Shown in pieces: positions 30,785 through 39,514 of a stretch of 63,331 nucleotides of DNA; position 1 is the stretch's first letter; each line of letters opens with the position of its first letter. The notes beneath the pieces are model-generated. The model was not told the DNA's origin. It ran no database searches and saw only the letters and a program-made list of their open reading frames with translations. This stretch comes from an uncultured Clostridia bacterium. Its GTDB lineage: Bacteria; Bacillota; Clostridia; Oscillospirales; Ruminococcaceae. Position numbers and translations under genes: made by a program. The stretch covers positions 1 through 63,331 of the forward strand of contig CALCUE010000010.1 in assembly GCA_937906945.1 (NCBI GenBank). Direction: 5' to 3'.

Positions 30785-31822
30785 ATGGAACAGAAATACG
30801 TGGATTTCGCGGTGGAAAAAGCGGTGGCGCTTCTCGCCATCGACAGCCCGACGGGTTTTACCGGAAAAGCGGCCCAATGGGTGAAACAGGAGTTTGAAGT
30901 CCTTGGCTTTCCTGCCAAAATTACCGAAAAAGGCGGCGTTCTCGTCGATTTCGGCGGCGAAAACGACAAAGACGGTCTTCTTTTGGAGGCGCACACCGAC
31001 ACTCTCGGCGCCATGGTCGCCGAAGTGAAAGGAAACGGCTGTCTTCGGGTGACGCCTCTCGGCGGTATGCGCGCGGAAAACGGCGAAACGGAAAACGTGC
31101 GGGTCTATACCCGGGACGGCGGCGTTTTTGAAGGGACGCTTCAGCTTCACAACCCTTCCATCCACGTCAACGGCGATTACGGCGACACCAAACGCACCTT
31201 CAATACGACGGAGGTCGTCCTCGACGAGGACGTGAAATCCGCCGAAGACACCCGAAAACTCGGCATCGAGGTCGGGGACATCGTCTGCTTCGAACCGAGA
31301 ACGAGGGTCACTTCCTCCGGCTATATCAAAAGCCGTTTCCTGGACGACAAGCTCTCCGTCGGCATTCTTCTGGGTTTCGCTTTCTATCTGAAAGAAAACG
31401 ACGTCACCCTTCCCCGGCACACCTATGCCCACGTGACGGTCTATGAGGAGGTCGGGCACGGCGGCGCCGGTTCCGTTCCCGAGGGTGTTACCGAGGCCAT
31501 CAGCGTCGATATGGGCTGTGTCGGCGATGAAGTGCAGTGCACCGAGCGGCAGGTCTCCATCTGCGCCAAGGATTCCGGCGGCCCTTACAGCTATGAGGTC
31601 GTCGGGAAGCTCATTGCCGCCGCTAAAAAAGAGGGCGCCGACTACGCCGTGGACGTCTATCCGCATTACGGTTCCGATGTGGAGGCGGCCTTGGGCGCCG
31701 GAAACGACATCCGGCACGGACTGATCGGTTCCGGCGTTTTCGCGAGCCACGGTTACGAAAGAAGCCACAAGGACGGCGTGCTCAACACTCTTTTGGTGCT
31801 CAAAGGCTATTTGGATATCTGA
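30785..31822 (+). CDS. M42-family metallopeptidase (glutamyl aminopeptidase/endoglucanase-like)
   Basis: The 345-residue protein has the binuclear metal-site motifs of family M42: EAHTDTLGAM (about 63-72), LDDKLSVGILL with the bridging Asp, the EEVGHGG glutamate pair, and the late SHGYERSHKDG histidine. These enzymes are large cytosolic self-compartmentalising aminopeptidases. An AGGGA site precedes the ATG. It is followed after 33 bases by a phosphatase gene, probably in the same transcript. Confidence 0.93.
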   Translation: MEQKYVDFAVEKAVALLAIDSPTGFTGKAAQWVKQEFEVLGFPAKITEKGGVLVDFGGENDKDGLLLEAHTDTLGAMVAEVKGNGCLRVTPLGGMRAENGETENVRVYTRDGGVFEGTLQLHNPSIHVNGDYGDTKRTFNTTEVVLDEDVKSAEDTRKLGIEVGDIVCFEPRTRVTSSGYIKSRFLDDKLSVGILLGFAFYLKENDVTLPRHTYAHVTVYEEVGHGGAGSVPEGVTEAISVDMGCVGDEVQCTERQVSICAKDSGGPYSYEVVGKLIAAAKKEGADYAVDVYPHYGSDVEAALGAGNDIRHGLIGSGVFASHGYERSHKDGVLNTLLVLKGYLDI

Positions 31823-31855
31823 AAAACGGCATGCTCATCGGAAAAAGGAGAAAAA

Positions 31856-32299
31856 TTGGTTCGAATTTTATTTATCTGCCACGGCAACATCTGCCGGAGC
31901 CCCATGGCGGAAATGGTGATGAAAGAGCTTATTCGAAAGGCGAAAGCGGATATTTTTGTCGATTCGGCGGCGACCTCCACCGAGGAGATCGGGAACGGGA
32001 TCCACAGGGGCACCCGGAAAATTCTTACGGAAAAAGGGATACCCTTTGGCGAACATACCGCCCGGCAGATGACGAAGGCGGACTATGACCGCTATGACTA
32101 CCTCATCGGGATGGACGAGTGGAACCACACCAACATGATGCGGATCCTGAAAAGCGACCCGGCGGGAAAATGCCGCCTGCTTTTGGATTTCTGCGGCGGC
32201 GGAGAAGTGGCGGACCCTTGGTACACCGGCGATTTTGAGACAACTTACCGGGATATCGACCGGGGCTGCCGGGCGCTTCTTGCTTTTCTGACCCGGTAA
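31856..32299 (+). CDS. Low-molecular-weight protein tyrosine phosphatase
   Basis: The 147-residue protein starts at TTG behind AAAAGGAG. It has the catalytic P-loop C8-HGNIC-R14-SP at the very N-terminus, the surrounding FICHGNICRSPMAE typical of the family, and the general-acid loop VADPWY near residue 120. In Gram-positive capsule systems such phosphatases act on tyrosine kinases. The capsule locus begins 1.5 kb downstream, but no BY-kinase is visible in this window, so the link is only suggestive. Confidence 0.93.
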   Translation: MVRILFICHGNICRSPMAEMVMKELIRKAKADIFVDSAATSTEEIGNGIHRGTRKILTEKGIPFGEHTARQMTKADYDRYDYLIGMDEWNHTNMMRILKSDPAGKCRLLLDFCGGGEVADPWYTGDFETTYRDIDRGCRALLAFLTR

Positions 32300-32316
32300 A
32301 AAACGGCGGAGAAAAG

Positions 32317-32345
32317 TTGCGTTTTTTCCTGGAATGGGCTATAAT
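32317..32345 (+). promoter_or_regulatory. Promoter of the nucleotidyltransferase-like gene
   Basis: -35 TTGCGT (32317-32322), 17-base spacer, -10 TATAAT (32340-32345). An in-frame ATG at 32334 lies inside this promoter and is therefore not the start. Confidence 0.75.
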
Positions 32346-32378
32346 CAAAACAAGAAAAAACCAGCGGGGAGACAGCGT

Positions 32379-33593
32379 ATGACGAAAACGGAAGAAAGGT
32401 TCATAGAGGCGCTCACGGCTTTTTTGCATGGCGAAAAAGTTTTGTGGGACGCTGTCTCCGAAGCGGAATGGGGCGAGCTTTTTCAGCTGGCGATCCAGCA
32501 AAAGACGCTTCCGATAGTCGTCGAGGCGGTCTATGACTGTCCGGCGGCCGAGGGGAAAGTTCTTTTGGACTATGGCCGGCAGGAGACCATCCGGGAGGTC
32601 GTTCGACAGAAGGAAAAGACCGAGGGCTTTCTGGCCCTTTACGGGTACCTGCGGGAAAAGGGATTTCATCCGCTGGTGGTCAAAGGGATCCTCTGCCGGG
32701 ACCTCTATCCGAAAAAGAACCATCGGCCCAGTCTGGACGAGGACCTTCTGATCCCCGAGGCGGAATTCGCCGCCTGCAACCGGGCCATCCGGGATTACGG
32801 CATGGAGCCGTCGGGAAGCGACGATCCGACGGCGGAGGAGATCAGCTGGCGTTCGGACGAACATTATATCGAGGCGCACCGGACCCTCTTTTCCACGGAA
32901 AGCAAGCTTTTCGGGGAACTGAACGGGCTGTTTTCCGGCGTGACGGAGCGGGAGACGCCTTATTCCGTCGAAAACGGGCGGACGGTTTTTTCTATGCCGC
33001 CGCGGGAACACCTGCTCTATCTTCTTCTGCACGCCTATAAACATTTTATCCACAGCGGTTTTGGCGTCCGCCAGGTCTGCGACATCGGGCTTTGGGCCAA
33101 AACCTATGAAAAAGAGATCGACTGGGATTGGCTTTATGCCCTCTGTGAAAAAAGCGGAACACTCTATTTTACGGCGGCGGTCTTTCGCATGGCGAAGGAC
33201 GTTTTTCAGATCGACGTCGGTCTTTCCGCGCGTTGGAACGAGGTGGAAACCGACCCCGCTCCCATGCTGTCGGACCTTCTGGCCGGAGGCATCCATGGGG
33301 CCAACGACCTGAGCCGGCTCCATTCCTCGACGGTGACCCTCGGCGCCGTGGAAGCCAGCCGCAAGGCGCAAAAGCACAGCGTCCTGCAATCGGTGTTTCC
33401 GCCCCGGGAACGGCTCGAGAAAACCTATCCGGAGCTTCGGGAGCACCCGGCGAAATTGCCGCTTGTCTGGGTAAAACGCCTTTGGAAATACGCGAAGGAG
33501 ACGAAAAACACCAAAAACGACAGCGCCGCCGAAAGCCTTCGCATCGCCAAAGAGCGGACGGAGCTTTTGAAATACTATCATATTGTCCGTTAA
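32379..33593 (+). CDS. Nucleotidyltransferase family protein (NTP_transf_5-like)
   Basis: The start is the ATG at MTKTEERF, behind GGGGAGA and downstream of the promoter, giving 404 residues. The core LVVKGILCRDLYPKKNHRP followed by LDEDLLIP matches the hG...YP..R..DxD pattern of the uncharacterised nucleotidyltransferases often found in polysaccharide and peptide clusters. The usual DiDlL reads DEDLL. The C-terminal half is helical. Function is unknown. A terminator separates it from the capsule operon. Confidence 0.75.
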   Translation: MTKTEERFIEALTAFLHGEKVLWDAVSEAEWGELFQLAIQQKTLPIVVEAVYDCPAAEGKVLLDYGRQETIREVVRQKEKTEGFLALYGYLREKGFHPLVVKGILCRDLYPKKNHRPSLDEDLLIPEAEFAACNRAIRDYGMEPSGSDDPTAEEISWRSDEHYIEAHRTLFSTESKLFGELNGLFSGVTERETPYSVENGRTVFSMPPREHLLYLLLHAYKHFIHSGFGVRQVCDIGLWAKTYEKEIDWDWLYALCEKSGTLYFTAAVFRMAKDVFQIDVGLSARWNEVETDPAPMLSDLLAGGIHGANDLSRLHSSTVTLGAVEASRKAQKHSVLQSVFPPRERLEKTYPELREHPAKLPLVWVKRLWKYAKETKNTKNDSAAESLRIAKERTELLKYYHIVR

Positions 33594-33628
33594 AAAGGTC
33601 GGAAACCGAAAGGCTTCCGACCTTTTCC
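33593..33628 (+). terminator. Terminator before the polysaccharide operon
   Basis: AAAAGGTCGGAA pairs with TTCCGACCTTTT across a ten-base loop, followed by a T-rich run. It isolates the polysaccharide operon from upstream transcription. Confidence 0.85.
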
Positions 33629-33686
33629 GTTTTCCAAAAAACGGTGAAAAAAGAAGAAAAAAGGGAAACGGTAGGGGTCTTTTCTG

Positions 33687-33715
33687 TTGATTTATGGAAA
33701 AAACTATGGTAAAAT
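33687..33715 (+). promoter_or_regulatory. Promoter of the surface-polysaccharide operon
   Basis: -35 TTGATT (33687-33692), 17-base spacer, -10 TAAAAT (33710-33715) with extended TGG. All genes from the sugar transferase to the acyltransferase at 51.9 kb are closely spaced behind it. Confidence 0.75.
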
Positions 33716-33752
33716 AATTTGTATATATACGTAAAAGAACAGAGATGGGAAA

Positions 33753-34376
33753 ATGGGAAAAAATTCGTTTTACTGCCGCTACGTGAAAAACACCGTCGGC
33801 TGGCTTCTGGCACTTCTGGGCGTTCTGTTTTTCTGGTGGCTTTATCTTATCATCGCCCTTTGGATGAAGATCGAGGACCCGAAAGGACCGGTGCTTTTTA
33901 AGCAGGAACGGCTCGGAAAAAACGGAAAAGTCTATTGGATGTATAAATTCCGCTCCATGAAGGTCGGCGCGGAACACACCGGAAGCGGCGTCTATTCCGA
34001 CGACCATGACGACCGGGTCACGCGCATCGGAAAAATCCTTCGGAAGACGAGCCTGGACGAAATTCCGCAGCTTTTCAATATCCTCAAGGGCGACATGGTG
34101 CTGGTGGGCTACCGCAGTCCGCTGACCTATCACCCGTGGAGCTGGGACGAATATACCGACGAGCAGAAAAAGATGTTCGACCTCAAACCGGGCATCACCG
34201 GTTGGGCGCAGGTCAACGGACGGAAAACGGTGGAATGGAACCGGCGCATCGAACTCAACGTCTGGTACGCGGACCACGTTTCCCTTTGGCTTGATATCAA
34301 AATTCTGTTTATGACCGTTTTCAAGGTCTTCGCCAACAAGGACAACGAAAACGTCGGCGCGACCGTAACGAAATAA
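33753..34376 (+). CDS. Initiating sugar transferase (polyprenyl-phosphate sugar-1-phosphate transferase)
   Basis: The 207-residue protein is a bacterial sugar transferase (PF02397). It has one N-terminal membrane helix (about 12-33), KQERLGKNGKVYWMYKFRSM with the catalytic Asp/Glu region following, LRKTSLDEIPQL, VGYRSPL and the C-terminal KPGITGWAQVNGR. It transfers a sugar-1-phosphate from a UDP-sugar to undecaprenyl phosphate and so starts repeat-unit synthesis. The short monotopic form (PglC-like core without extra helices) and its first position in the operon fit. The sugar may be the UDP-HexNAc made elsewhere. Confidence 0.93.
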   Translation: MGKNSFYCRYVKNTVGWLLALLGVLFFWWLYLIIALWMKIEDPKGPVLFKQERLGKNGKVYWMYKFRSMKVGAEHTGSGVYSDDHDDRVTRIGKILRKTSLDEIPQLFNILKGDMVLVGYRSPLTYHPWSWDEYTDEQKKMFDLKPGITGWAQVNGRKTVEWNRRIELNVWYADHVSLWLDIKILFMTVFKVFANKDNENVGATVTK

Positions 34377-34389
34377 AAGGGGCGAAAGC

Positions 34390-35226
34390 ATGGCATTGAA
34401 GCTGATGTATATCACGAACGACCCGAAAGTGGCGAAAATCGCCGAGGCAAACGGCGTGGACCGGATCTTCGTGGATATGGAATATATCGGAAAAGACGAG
34501 CGGCAGGGCGGCATGAACACCGTTCAGAACCACCACACCCCGGCGGACGTCCGCCGGATCAAAGAGGCGGTGACAACGGCGCAGGTGATGTGCCGGGTGA
34601 ACCCCATCCACGAGGCGACAAAAGCCTACGGCTCCTCGAAGGAGGAGATCGACGAAGCCATTGCCGCCGGCGCGGACATTCTGATGCTTCCGTTTTTCAA
34701 AACGGCGGCGGAGGTCGCCGAATTTATCCGTCTGGTGGACGGCAGGGCGAAGACCCTTCCGCTGGTGGAAACGCCGGAAGCGGTGGAAGCCATCGACGAA
34801 ATTCTGGCGCTTCCCGGCATTGACGAAATCCTCATCGGGCTCAACGATCTGAGCCTCGGCTACGGGATGAAATTTATGTTCCAGCTTCTGGCCGACGGCA
34901 CGGTGGAGCGGCTCTGCTTAAAATTCAAACAGGCGGGGATCCCCTACGGTTTCGGCGGCATCGCCGCCCTCGGCAAAGGGATGCTTCCGTCGGAATACGT
35001 CATCCGGGAGCATTACCGGCTCGGTTCCACCTGCGCCATTCTTTCCCGGAGCTTCTGCAACACGAGCATCGTGACCGACTACGGCGAGATCGAAGAAATT
35101 TTTGAGCACGGCATGAAAGAAATCCGGGCGCTCGAGACGGAATGCGAAGAGCACGCCGCCTTCTTCCGGGAAAACGAGCGGGAAGTTCGCGAGCGGGTAC
35201 GAAAAGTCTGTGAGGCGACGTCATGA
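34390..35226 (+). CDS. HpcH/HpaI-type aldolase (citrate-lyase beta fold)
   Basis: The 278-residue TIM-barrel protein matches class II pyruvate aldolases: VDRIFVDMEYIG near the start, CRVNP with substrate-binding Arg, LVETPEAVEAIDEI with metal-ligand Glu, and LIGLNDLSLGYG with metal-ligand Asp. The usual reaction is reversible condensation of pyruvate or oxaloacetate with an aldehyde. It is the second gene of the polysaccharide operon and overlaps the following dehydrogenase gene by four bases. The two may make a 2-hydroxy-acid building block; this is inference. Confidence 0.85.
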   Translation: MALKLMYITNDPKVAKIAEANGVDRIFVDMEYIGKDERQGGMNTVQNHHTPADVRRIKEAVTTAQVMCRVNPIHEATKAYGSSKEEIDEAIAAGADILMLPFFKTAAEVAEFIRLVDGRAKTLPLVETPEAVEAIDEILALPGIDEILIGLNDLSLGYGMKFMFQLLADGTVERLCLKFKQAGIPYGFGGIAALGKGMLPSEYVIREHYRLGSTCAILSRSFCNTSIVTDYGEIEEIFEHGMKEIRALETECEEHAAFFRENEREVRERVRKVCEATS

Positions 35227-36116
35227 ATTTACTGATCACCGGCGCCTGGAAAAGCGGCGAGGAATATAAAGAAGAAATTGAAAAAATGGGCCATACCGTG
35301 GCCTTCGCTCCCCGGGAGGACGAAGCTTTTTCGGTGAGCGGCGACTGGGTGGAAGGGCTCATTTGCAGCGGCGGCTTTTTTGCCACCCACGATATCCGGG
35401 ATTTTCCCAATCTCCGGTATCTTCAGGTGGAGAGCGCCGGGCTTGACAAGGTGCCGCTGGATTACGTGCGGGAGCACGGCATTGAGCTTCACAACGCCCG
35501 GGGCGTTTACAGCGTGCCGATGGCGGAATACGCCGTCGGCGGGGTGCTTTCGCTTTATAAACATCTGGCCGGGTTTGAGGAAAAGAAAAAGGCTCACCGG
35601 TGGGAAAAAGACCGGGGCCTTTCGGAACTTTTCGGGAAGACGGTGGCTGTCATCGGCTGCGGCAGCATCGGGACGGAATGCGCGAAGCGCTTTTCGGCCT
35701 TCGGCTGCCGGGTGGTCGGTGTGGACGCTTTTCCTCGCGAAGCGGCGGATTACGCGGAAATGGTCGGGCTTTCGGAGCTGGACGGCACGCTAAAAACGGC
35801 GGACGTCGTGGTTCTGACGGTGCCGCTTTCCGAAGAGACGCGGCATTTGATGAACGCCGAGCGGCTTGCGCTTTTGAAGCCGACGGCGGTTTTAGTGAGC
35901 ATGGCGCGGGGACCGATCGTGGACGAAAAGGCGCTGATCGAAACGCTTCCGAAGATCGGCGGCGCGGTGCTCGACGTCTTCGAGGAGGAACCGCTTTCGG
36001 AAAAAAGTCCCCTTTGGGACATGGAAAACGTGATACTGACGCCGCACAACAGCTTTATCGGGGAAAACAACCGGGCAAGGCTGGATGCGGTGATCATGGA
36101 GAATTTGAGAAAATGA
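35223..36116 (+). CDS. D-isomer-specific 2-hydroxyacid dehydrogenase family protein
   Basis: The 297-residue protein has the split-domain layout of the family with the NAD fold GCGSIGTECA (about 143-152). The catalytic set is Arg in VSMARGPIVDE, Glu in VFEEEPL and His in LTPHNSF. It should reduce a 2-keto acid to a D-2-hydroxy acid or the reverse. Start and stop overlap the neighbouring genes by four bases each (ATGA), so it is translated with the upstream aldolase. The substrate is unknown; lactate, glycerate or an aldolase product are possible. Confidence 0.88.
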   Translation: MNLLITGAWKSGEEYKEEIEKMGHTVAFAPREDEAFSVSGDWVEGLICSGGFFATHDIRDFPNLRYLQVESAGLDKVPLDYVREHGIELHNARGVYSVPMAEYAVGGVLSLYKHLAGFEEKKKAHRWEKDRGLSELFGKTVAVIGCGSIGTECAKRFSAFGCRVVGVDAFPREAADYAEMVGLSELDGTLKTADVVVLTVPLSEETRHLMNAERLALLKPTAVLVSMARGPIVDEKALIETLPKIGGAVLDVFEEEPLSEKSPLWDMENVILTPHNSFIGENNRARLDAVIMENLRK

Positions 36117-37243
36117 AATTTTTACTGATTTCCCCGAAGAACCGGACGGTTTATAATTTTCGGGGCGATTTACTGAAAACGATCCGGGAGCTCGGCTATG
36201 AGGTGGTGGTCACCGGGCCGGACAAAACGGACGTGGAAAAAATAGAGGCGCTGGGCGCTCGGTTCGTCGAAATTCCGATGAACAAAACGGGGACGAGCGT
36301 TCTCGGTGACATAAAATACTGCCGCCGGCTGATCCGCCTGATGAAGGACGAAAAGCCGGACGTGACACTGGGTTACACGGTCAAACCGGTCATTTACGGC
36401 GCCATCGCGGCGAAGCTTTCCGGCGTCAAAAATATTGTGAGCATGGTGACCGGAGCGGGCTACACCTTTACGGCCCAAAGCTTCAAGGCGAAAGTCCTCG
36501 GTTTCGTGGTGCGGATGCTTTACCGGGTTGGGTTTGCCTGTGCTGACCGGGTGATCTTTCAGAATCCCGACGACCGGGACGAATTTACGGCACGGGGACT
36601 TCTGAAAACGAAGAAAACCGCCGTGGTCAGCGGGTCCGGCGTCAACATGGACCATTTCGCGCCGAAGCCTTTGCCGGAAAAACCGGTCTTCTTCATGCTT
36701 TCCCGGCTGCTCAAAAGCAAAGGCGTCCGGGAGTATTTAGAGGCGGCTGAGATCGTCAAAAAACAGTATCCCGAAGCCCGTTTTACGCTGCTGGGAAAAT
36801 ACGAGACCGCCATGCAGGACGCCGTTCCGAAAGAATTTGTGGAGCCGTTTATCGAAAAGGGCATCGTGGAGCGTTTTGAGGAAACGCACGAAGTGCGGCC
36901 TTATTACGAGCAGTGCGGCGTCTATGTGCTTCCGTCCTATCGGGAGGGAACGCCGCGGACGGTGCTCGAAGCCATGGCCATGGGACGGGCGATCCTGACG
37001 ACGGACACCAACGGCTGCCGGGAGACCGTCAAAGACGGCGTCAACGGTTTTCTGGTGCCGGTCGGCGATGCCCGGAAACTGGCCGAAAAAATGACGGCTT
37101 TTATTGAAGACCCGACGCTGGCCGCCCGGATGGGTGCGGAAAGTATCACCTACTGTCGGGAAAAATTTGATATTCTTCGTGTCAACGATGATATGATACA
37201 CTATCTTAATTTACGGAAGGATGGACAAAATGTCACTTTATGA
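36113..37243 (+). CDS. GT4-family glycosyltransferase
   Basis: The start overlaps the dehydrogenase stop (ATGA), giving 376 residues. The N-terminal Rossmann domain has MKFLLISPKNRTVYNFRG, which is typical of the WbnE/CapJ-like GT4 group. The C-terminal domain has FFMLSRLLKSKGVREYLEA and the E(x7)E-type motif PSYREGTPRTVLEAMAMGRAI. A retaining transferase using an NDP-sugar is expected. An apparent much longer frame beginning upstream reads through the dehydrogenase gene and is not real. The 3' end overlaps the next gene by 14 bases. Confidence 0.92.
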   Translation: MKFLLISPKNRTVYNFRGDLLKTIRELGYEVVVTGPDKTDVEKIEALGARFVEIPMNKTGTSVLGDIKYCRRLIRLMKDEKPDVTLGYTVKPVIYGAIAAKLSGVKNIVSMVTGAGYTFTAQSFKAKVLGFVVRMLYRVGFACADRVIFQNPDDRDEFTARGLLKTKKTAVVSGSGVNMDHFAPKPLPEKPVFFMLSRLLKSKGVREYLEAAEIVKKQYPEARFTLLGKYETAMQDAVPKEFVEPFIEKGIVERFEETHEVRPYYEQCGVYVLPSYREGTPRTVLEAMAMGRAILTTDTNGCRETVKDGVNGFLVPVGDARKLAEKMTAFIEDPTLAARMGAESITYCREKFDILRVNDDMIHYLNLRKDGQNVTL

Positions 37244-38540
37244 AGACCTTTTAGCCAAAAAAGAAAATCTGGCCCTTGTCGGCCTCGGTTACGTCGGTAT
37301 GCCGATCGCCGTCTCTTTCGCCAGAAAAGTCAACACCATCGGTTATGACCTCAACGCGGCGAAAATCGAGCTCTATAAACAGGGCATCGACCCCACCAAC
37401 GAAGTCGGCGACGAGGCCATCAAAGCGACCACCGTCGAATTCACCGCTGACGAGACCCGCCTTCGCGACGCCAAATTCATCATCGTCGCCGTGCCGACGC
37501 CGGTCAACGACGACCACAGCCCGGATCTTACCCCCGTCGAGGGCGCTTCCACCATCGTCGGCCGCAACCTGACCAAAGGTTCCATCGTGGTGTATGAATC
37601 CACCGTCTATCCGGGCGTTACCGAGGACGTCTGCATCCCGATTCTGGAGAAGGAATCCGGGCTTAAATGCGGCGAGGACTTCAAAATTGGCTACTCGCCG
37701 GAGCGCATCAACCCCGGCGACAAAGTACACAGACTGGAGACCATCCACAAGATCGTCTCCGGTATGGACGCCGAATCCCTTGAGACCATTGCCAAGGTAT
37801 ATGAGCTGGTCATCGAAGCCGGCGTGCACAGAGCCGAATCCATCAAAGTCGCCGAAGCCGCCAAAGTTATTGAGAACAGCCAGCGCGACATCAACATCGC
37901 TTTCATGAACGAGCTTTCCATCATCTTCAACAAGATGGGCATCGACACCAAATCCGTTCTGGAAGCCGCCGGGACGAAATGGAACTTCCTCCATTTCTAT
38001 CCCGGTCTGGTCGGCGGTCACTGCATCGGCGTGGACCCCTACTATCTGACCTATAAAGCCGAGATGATGGGCTATCACAGCCAGGTCATCCTTTCCGGCC
38101 GCCGCATCAACGACGACATGGGCAAATACGTTGCCGAAAACTGTGTCAAGAACCTCATCAAAGCGGAAAAACCGGTCAAAGGCGCCAAAGTCGCCATTCT
38201 TGGCTTCACCTTCAAAGAAAACTGCCCCGATACCCGCAACAGCAAGGTCTTTGATATTGTCAAAGAGCTTCGGGAATACGGCATTGAGCCGGTCATCGCC
38301 GACCCCACCGCCGACGCCAAAGAAGCCAAGCACCTTTACGGTGTGGAATTCACCGATATAAATACTATTAAAAATATGGATGCCGTCATTCTGGCCGTGG
38401 CCCATACGGAATTCACCACCTATCAGATGGAGAAATTCGACGCCATGTTCGGCGAAGGCAAAAAAGTCCTCGTGGACGTCAAGGGCCTTCTGGACAGAAA
38501 AGAATACGAAAACGCCGGCTACGTTTATTGGAGACTGTAA
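37230..38540 (+). CDS. UDP-N-acetyl-hexosamine 6-dehydrogenase (WecC/TviB/VipA family)
   Basis: The 436-residue protein has the NAD fold LALVGLGYVGMPIAVSFA. It also has the UDP-glucose/GDP-mannose dehydrogenase motifs YESTVYPGVTEDVC, GYSPERINPGDK, GGHCIGVDPYYL with the catalytic cysteine, and ILGFTFKENCPDTRNSK. It oxidises C6 of a UDP-HexNAc to the uronic acid. The start with GGAAGG at nine bases was preferred over an ATG immediately abutting that site. The following epimerase suggests the Vi-antigen-type route to UDP-GalNAcA. Confidence 0.94.
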   Translation: MSLYEDLLAKKENLALVGLGYVGMPIAVSFARKVNTIGYDLNAAKIELYKQGIDPTNEVGDEAIKATTVEFTADETRLRDAKFIIVAVPTPVNDDHSPDLTPVEGASTIVGRNLTKGSIVVYESTVYPGVTEDVCIPILEKESGLKCGEDFKIGYSPERINPGDKVHRLETIHKIVSGMDAESLETIAKVYELVIEAGVHRAESIKVAEAAKVIENSQRDINIAFMNELSIIFNKMGIDTKSVLEAAGTKWNFLHFYPGLVGGHCIGVDPYYLTYKAEMMGYHSQVILSGRRINDDMGKYVAENCVKNLIKAEKPVKGAKVAILGFTFKENCPDTRNSKVFDIVKELREYGIEPVIADPTADAKEAKHLYGVEFTDINTIKNMDAVILAVAHTEFTTYQMEKFDAMFGEGKKVLVDVKGLLDRKEYENAGYVYWRL

Positions 38541-39514
38541 TGGGATATTCTGAACTGAAATTTCCGGAAAATTCAACCTTTCTGGTGACCGGAGGAGCGG
38601 GCTTCATCGGCTCGAACCTCTGCGAAGCCATCCTCAAAATGGGATATAAGGTCCGCTGTCTGGACGACCTTTCCACGGGAAAACAGGCCAACGTCGATCT
38701 TTTCCTCGGAAACCCGAACTATGAGTTCATCAAAGGCGACATCAAGGACCTGGACACCTGCCTTAAAGCCTGCGACGGAGTGGACTACGTCATGAACGAG
38801 GCCGCCTGGGGCAGCGTGCCGCGCTCCATCGAAATGCCGCTCTATTACTGCGCCAACAACATCCAGGGAACGCTCAACATGATGGAAGCGGCCCGGCAAA
38901 AGGGTGTCAAAAAGTTTGTCTATGCCTCGTCGTCCTCCGTTTACGGCGACGAACCCGTCCTTCCGAAGACGGAAGGACGGGAGGGCAACCTTCTTTCGCC
39001 CTACGCGCTGACGAAACGCTGCGACGAGGAATGGGCCAAGCAGTATACCCGGCACTATGGGCTTCCGACGGTGGGGCTGCGGTATTTCAACGTGTTTGGC
39101 CGCCGTCAGGATCCGGACGGCGCTTACGCCGCCGTCATTCCAAAATTTCTGAAACAGCTTCTGCGGGGCGAGCAGCCGACCATCAACGGCGACGGCAAAC
39201 AGAGCCGTGACTTTACCTACGTGGAGAACGTGGTGGAGGCGAACCTCAAAGCCTGCCTGGCTCCGGCGGAAGCTGACGGCGAGGCTTTCAACGTCGCCTT
39301 CGGCGGGCGGGAATATCTGATTGATATTTATAACGGGCTCACGAAAGCGCTCGGTGTGGATATCGAACCAATCTTCGGACCGGACCGCAAAGGCGACATC
39401 AAGCACAGCAACGCCGACATCAGCAAGGCGAAGCGGCTTTTGGGCTATGACCCGGACTGGAGCTTTGAAAAAGGCATCCAGGCGGCCATTGAATGGTACA
39501 AGGAGAATCTGTAA
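38540..39514 (+). CDS. NAD-dependent UDP-sugar 4-epimerase (WbpP/TviC-like)
   Basis: The 324-residue SDR protein has the fold motif VTGGAGFIGSNLC, the family Ser/Tyr-x3-Lys active site (SSSSVYGD and YALTKRCDE) and RYFNVFGRRQDPDGAYAAVIP, which is typical of the WbpP/TviC UDP-GlcNAc(A) 4-epimerases. The start overlaps the dehydrogenase stop by one base (TAATG). With the dehydrogenase it should supply UDP-GalNAcA or a related uronic acid; the exact order of the two reactions cannot be told. Confidence 0.93.
   Translation: MGYSELKFPENSTFLVTGGAGFIGSNLCEAILKMGYKVRCLDDLSTGKQANVDLFLGNPNYEFIKGDIKDLDTCLKACDGVDYVMNEAAWGSVPRSIEMPLYYCANNIQGTLNMMEAARQKGVKKFVYASSSSVYGDEPVLPKTEGREGNLLSPYALTKRCDEEWAKQYTRHYGLPTVGLRYFNVFGRRQDPDGAYAAVIPKFLKQLLRGEQPTINGDGKQSRDFTYVENVVEANLKACLAPAEADGEAFNVAFGGREYLIDIYNGLTKALGVDIEPIFGPDRKGDIKHSNADISKAKRLLGYDPDWSFEKGIQAAIEWYKENL

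Noticed and set aside
35600..36112. N-terminal extension of the GT4 gene
   Set aside because: The added part is an out-of-frame reading of the dehydrogenase gene; the ATG that overlaps the dehydrogenase stop fits the family N-terminus.
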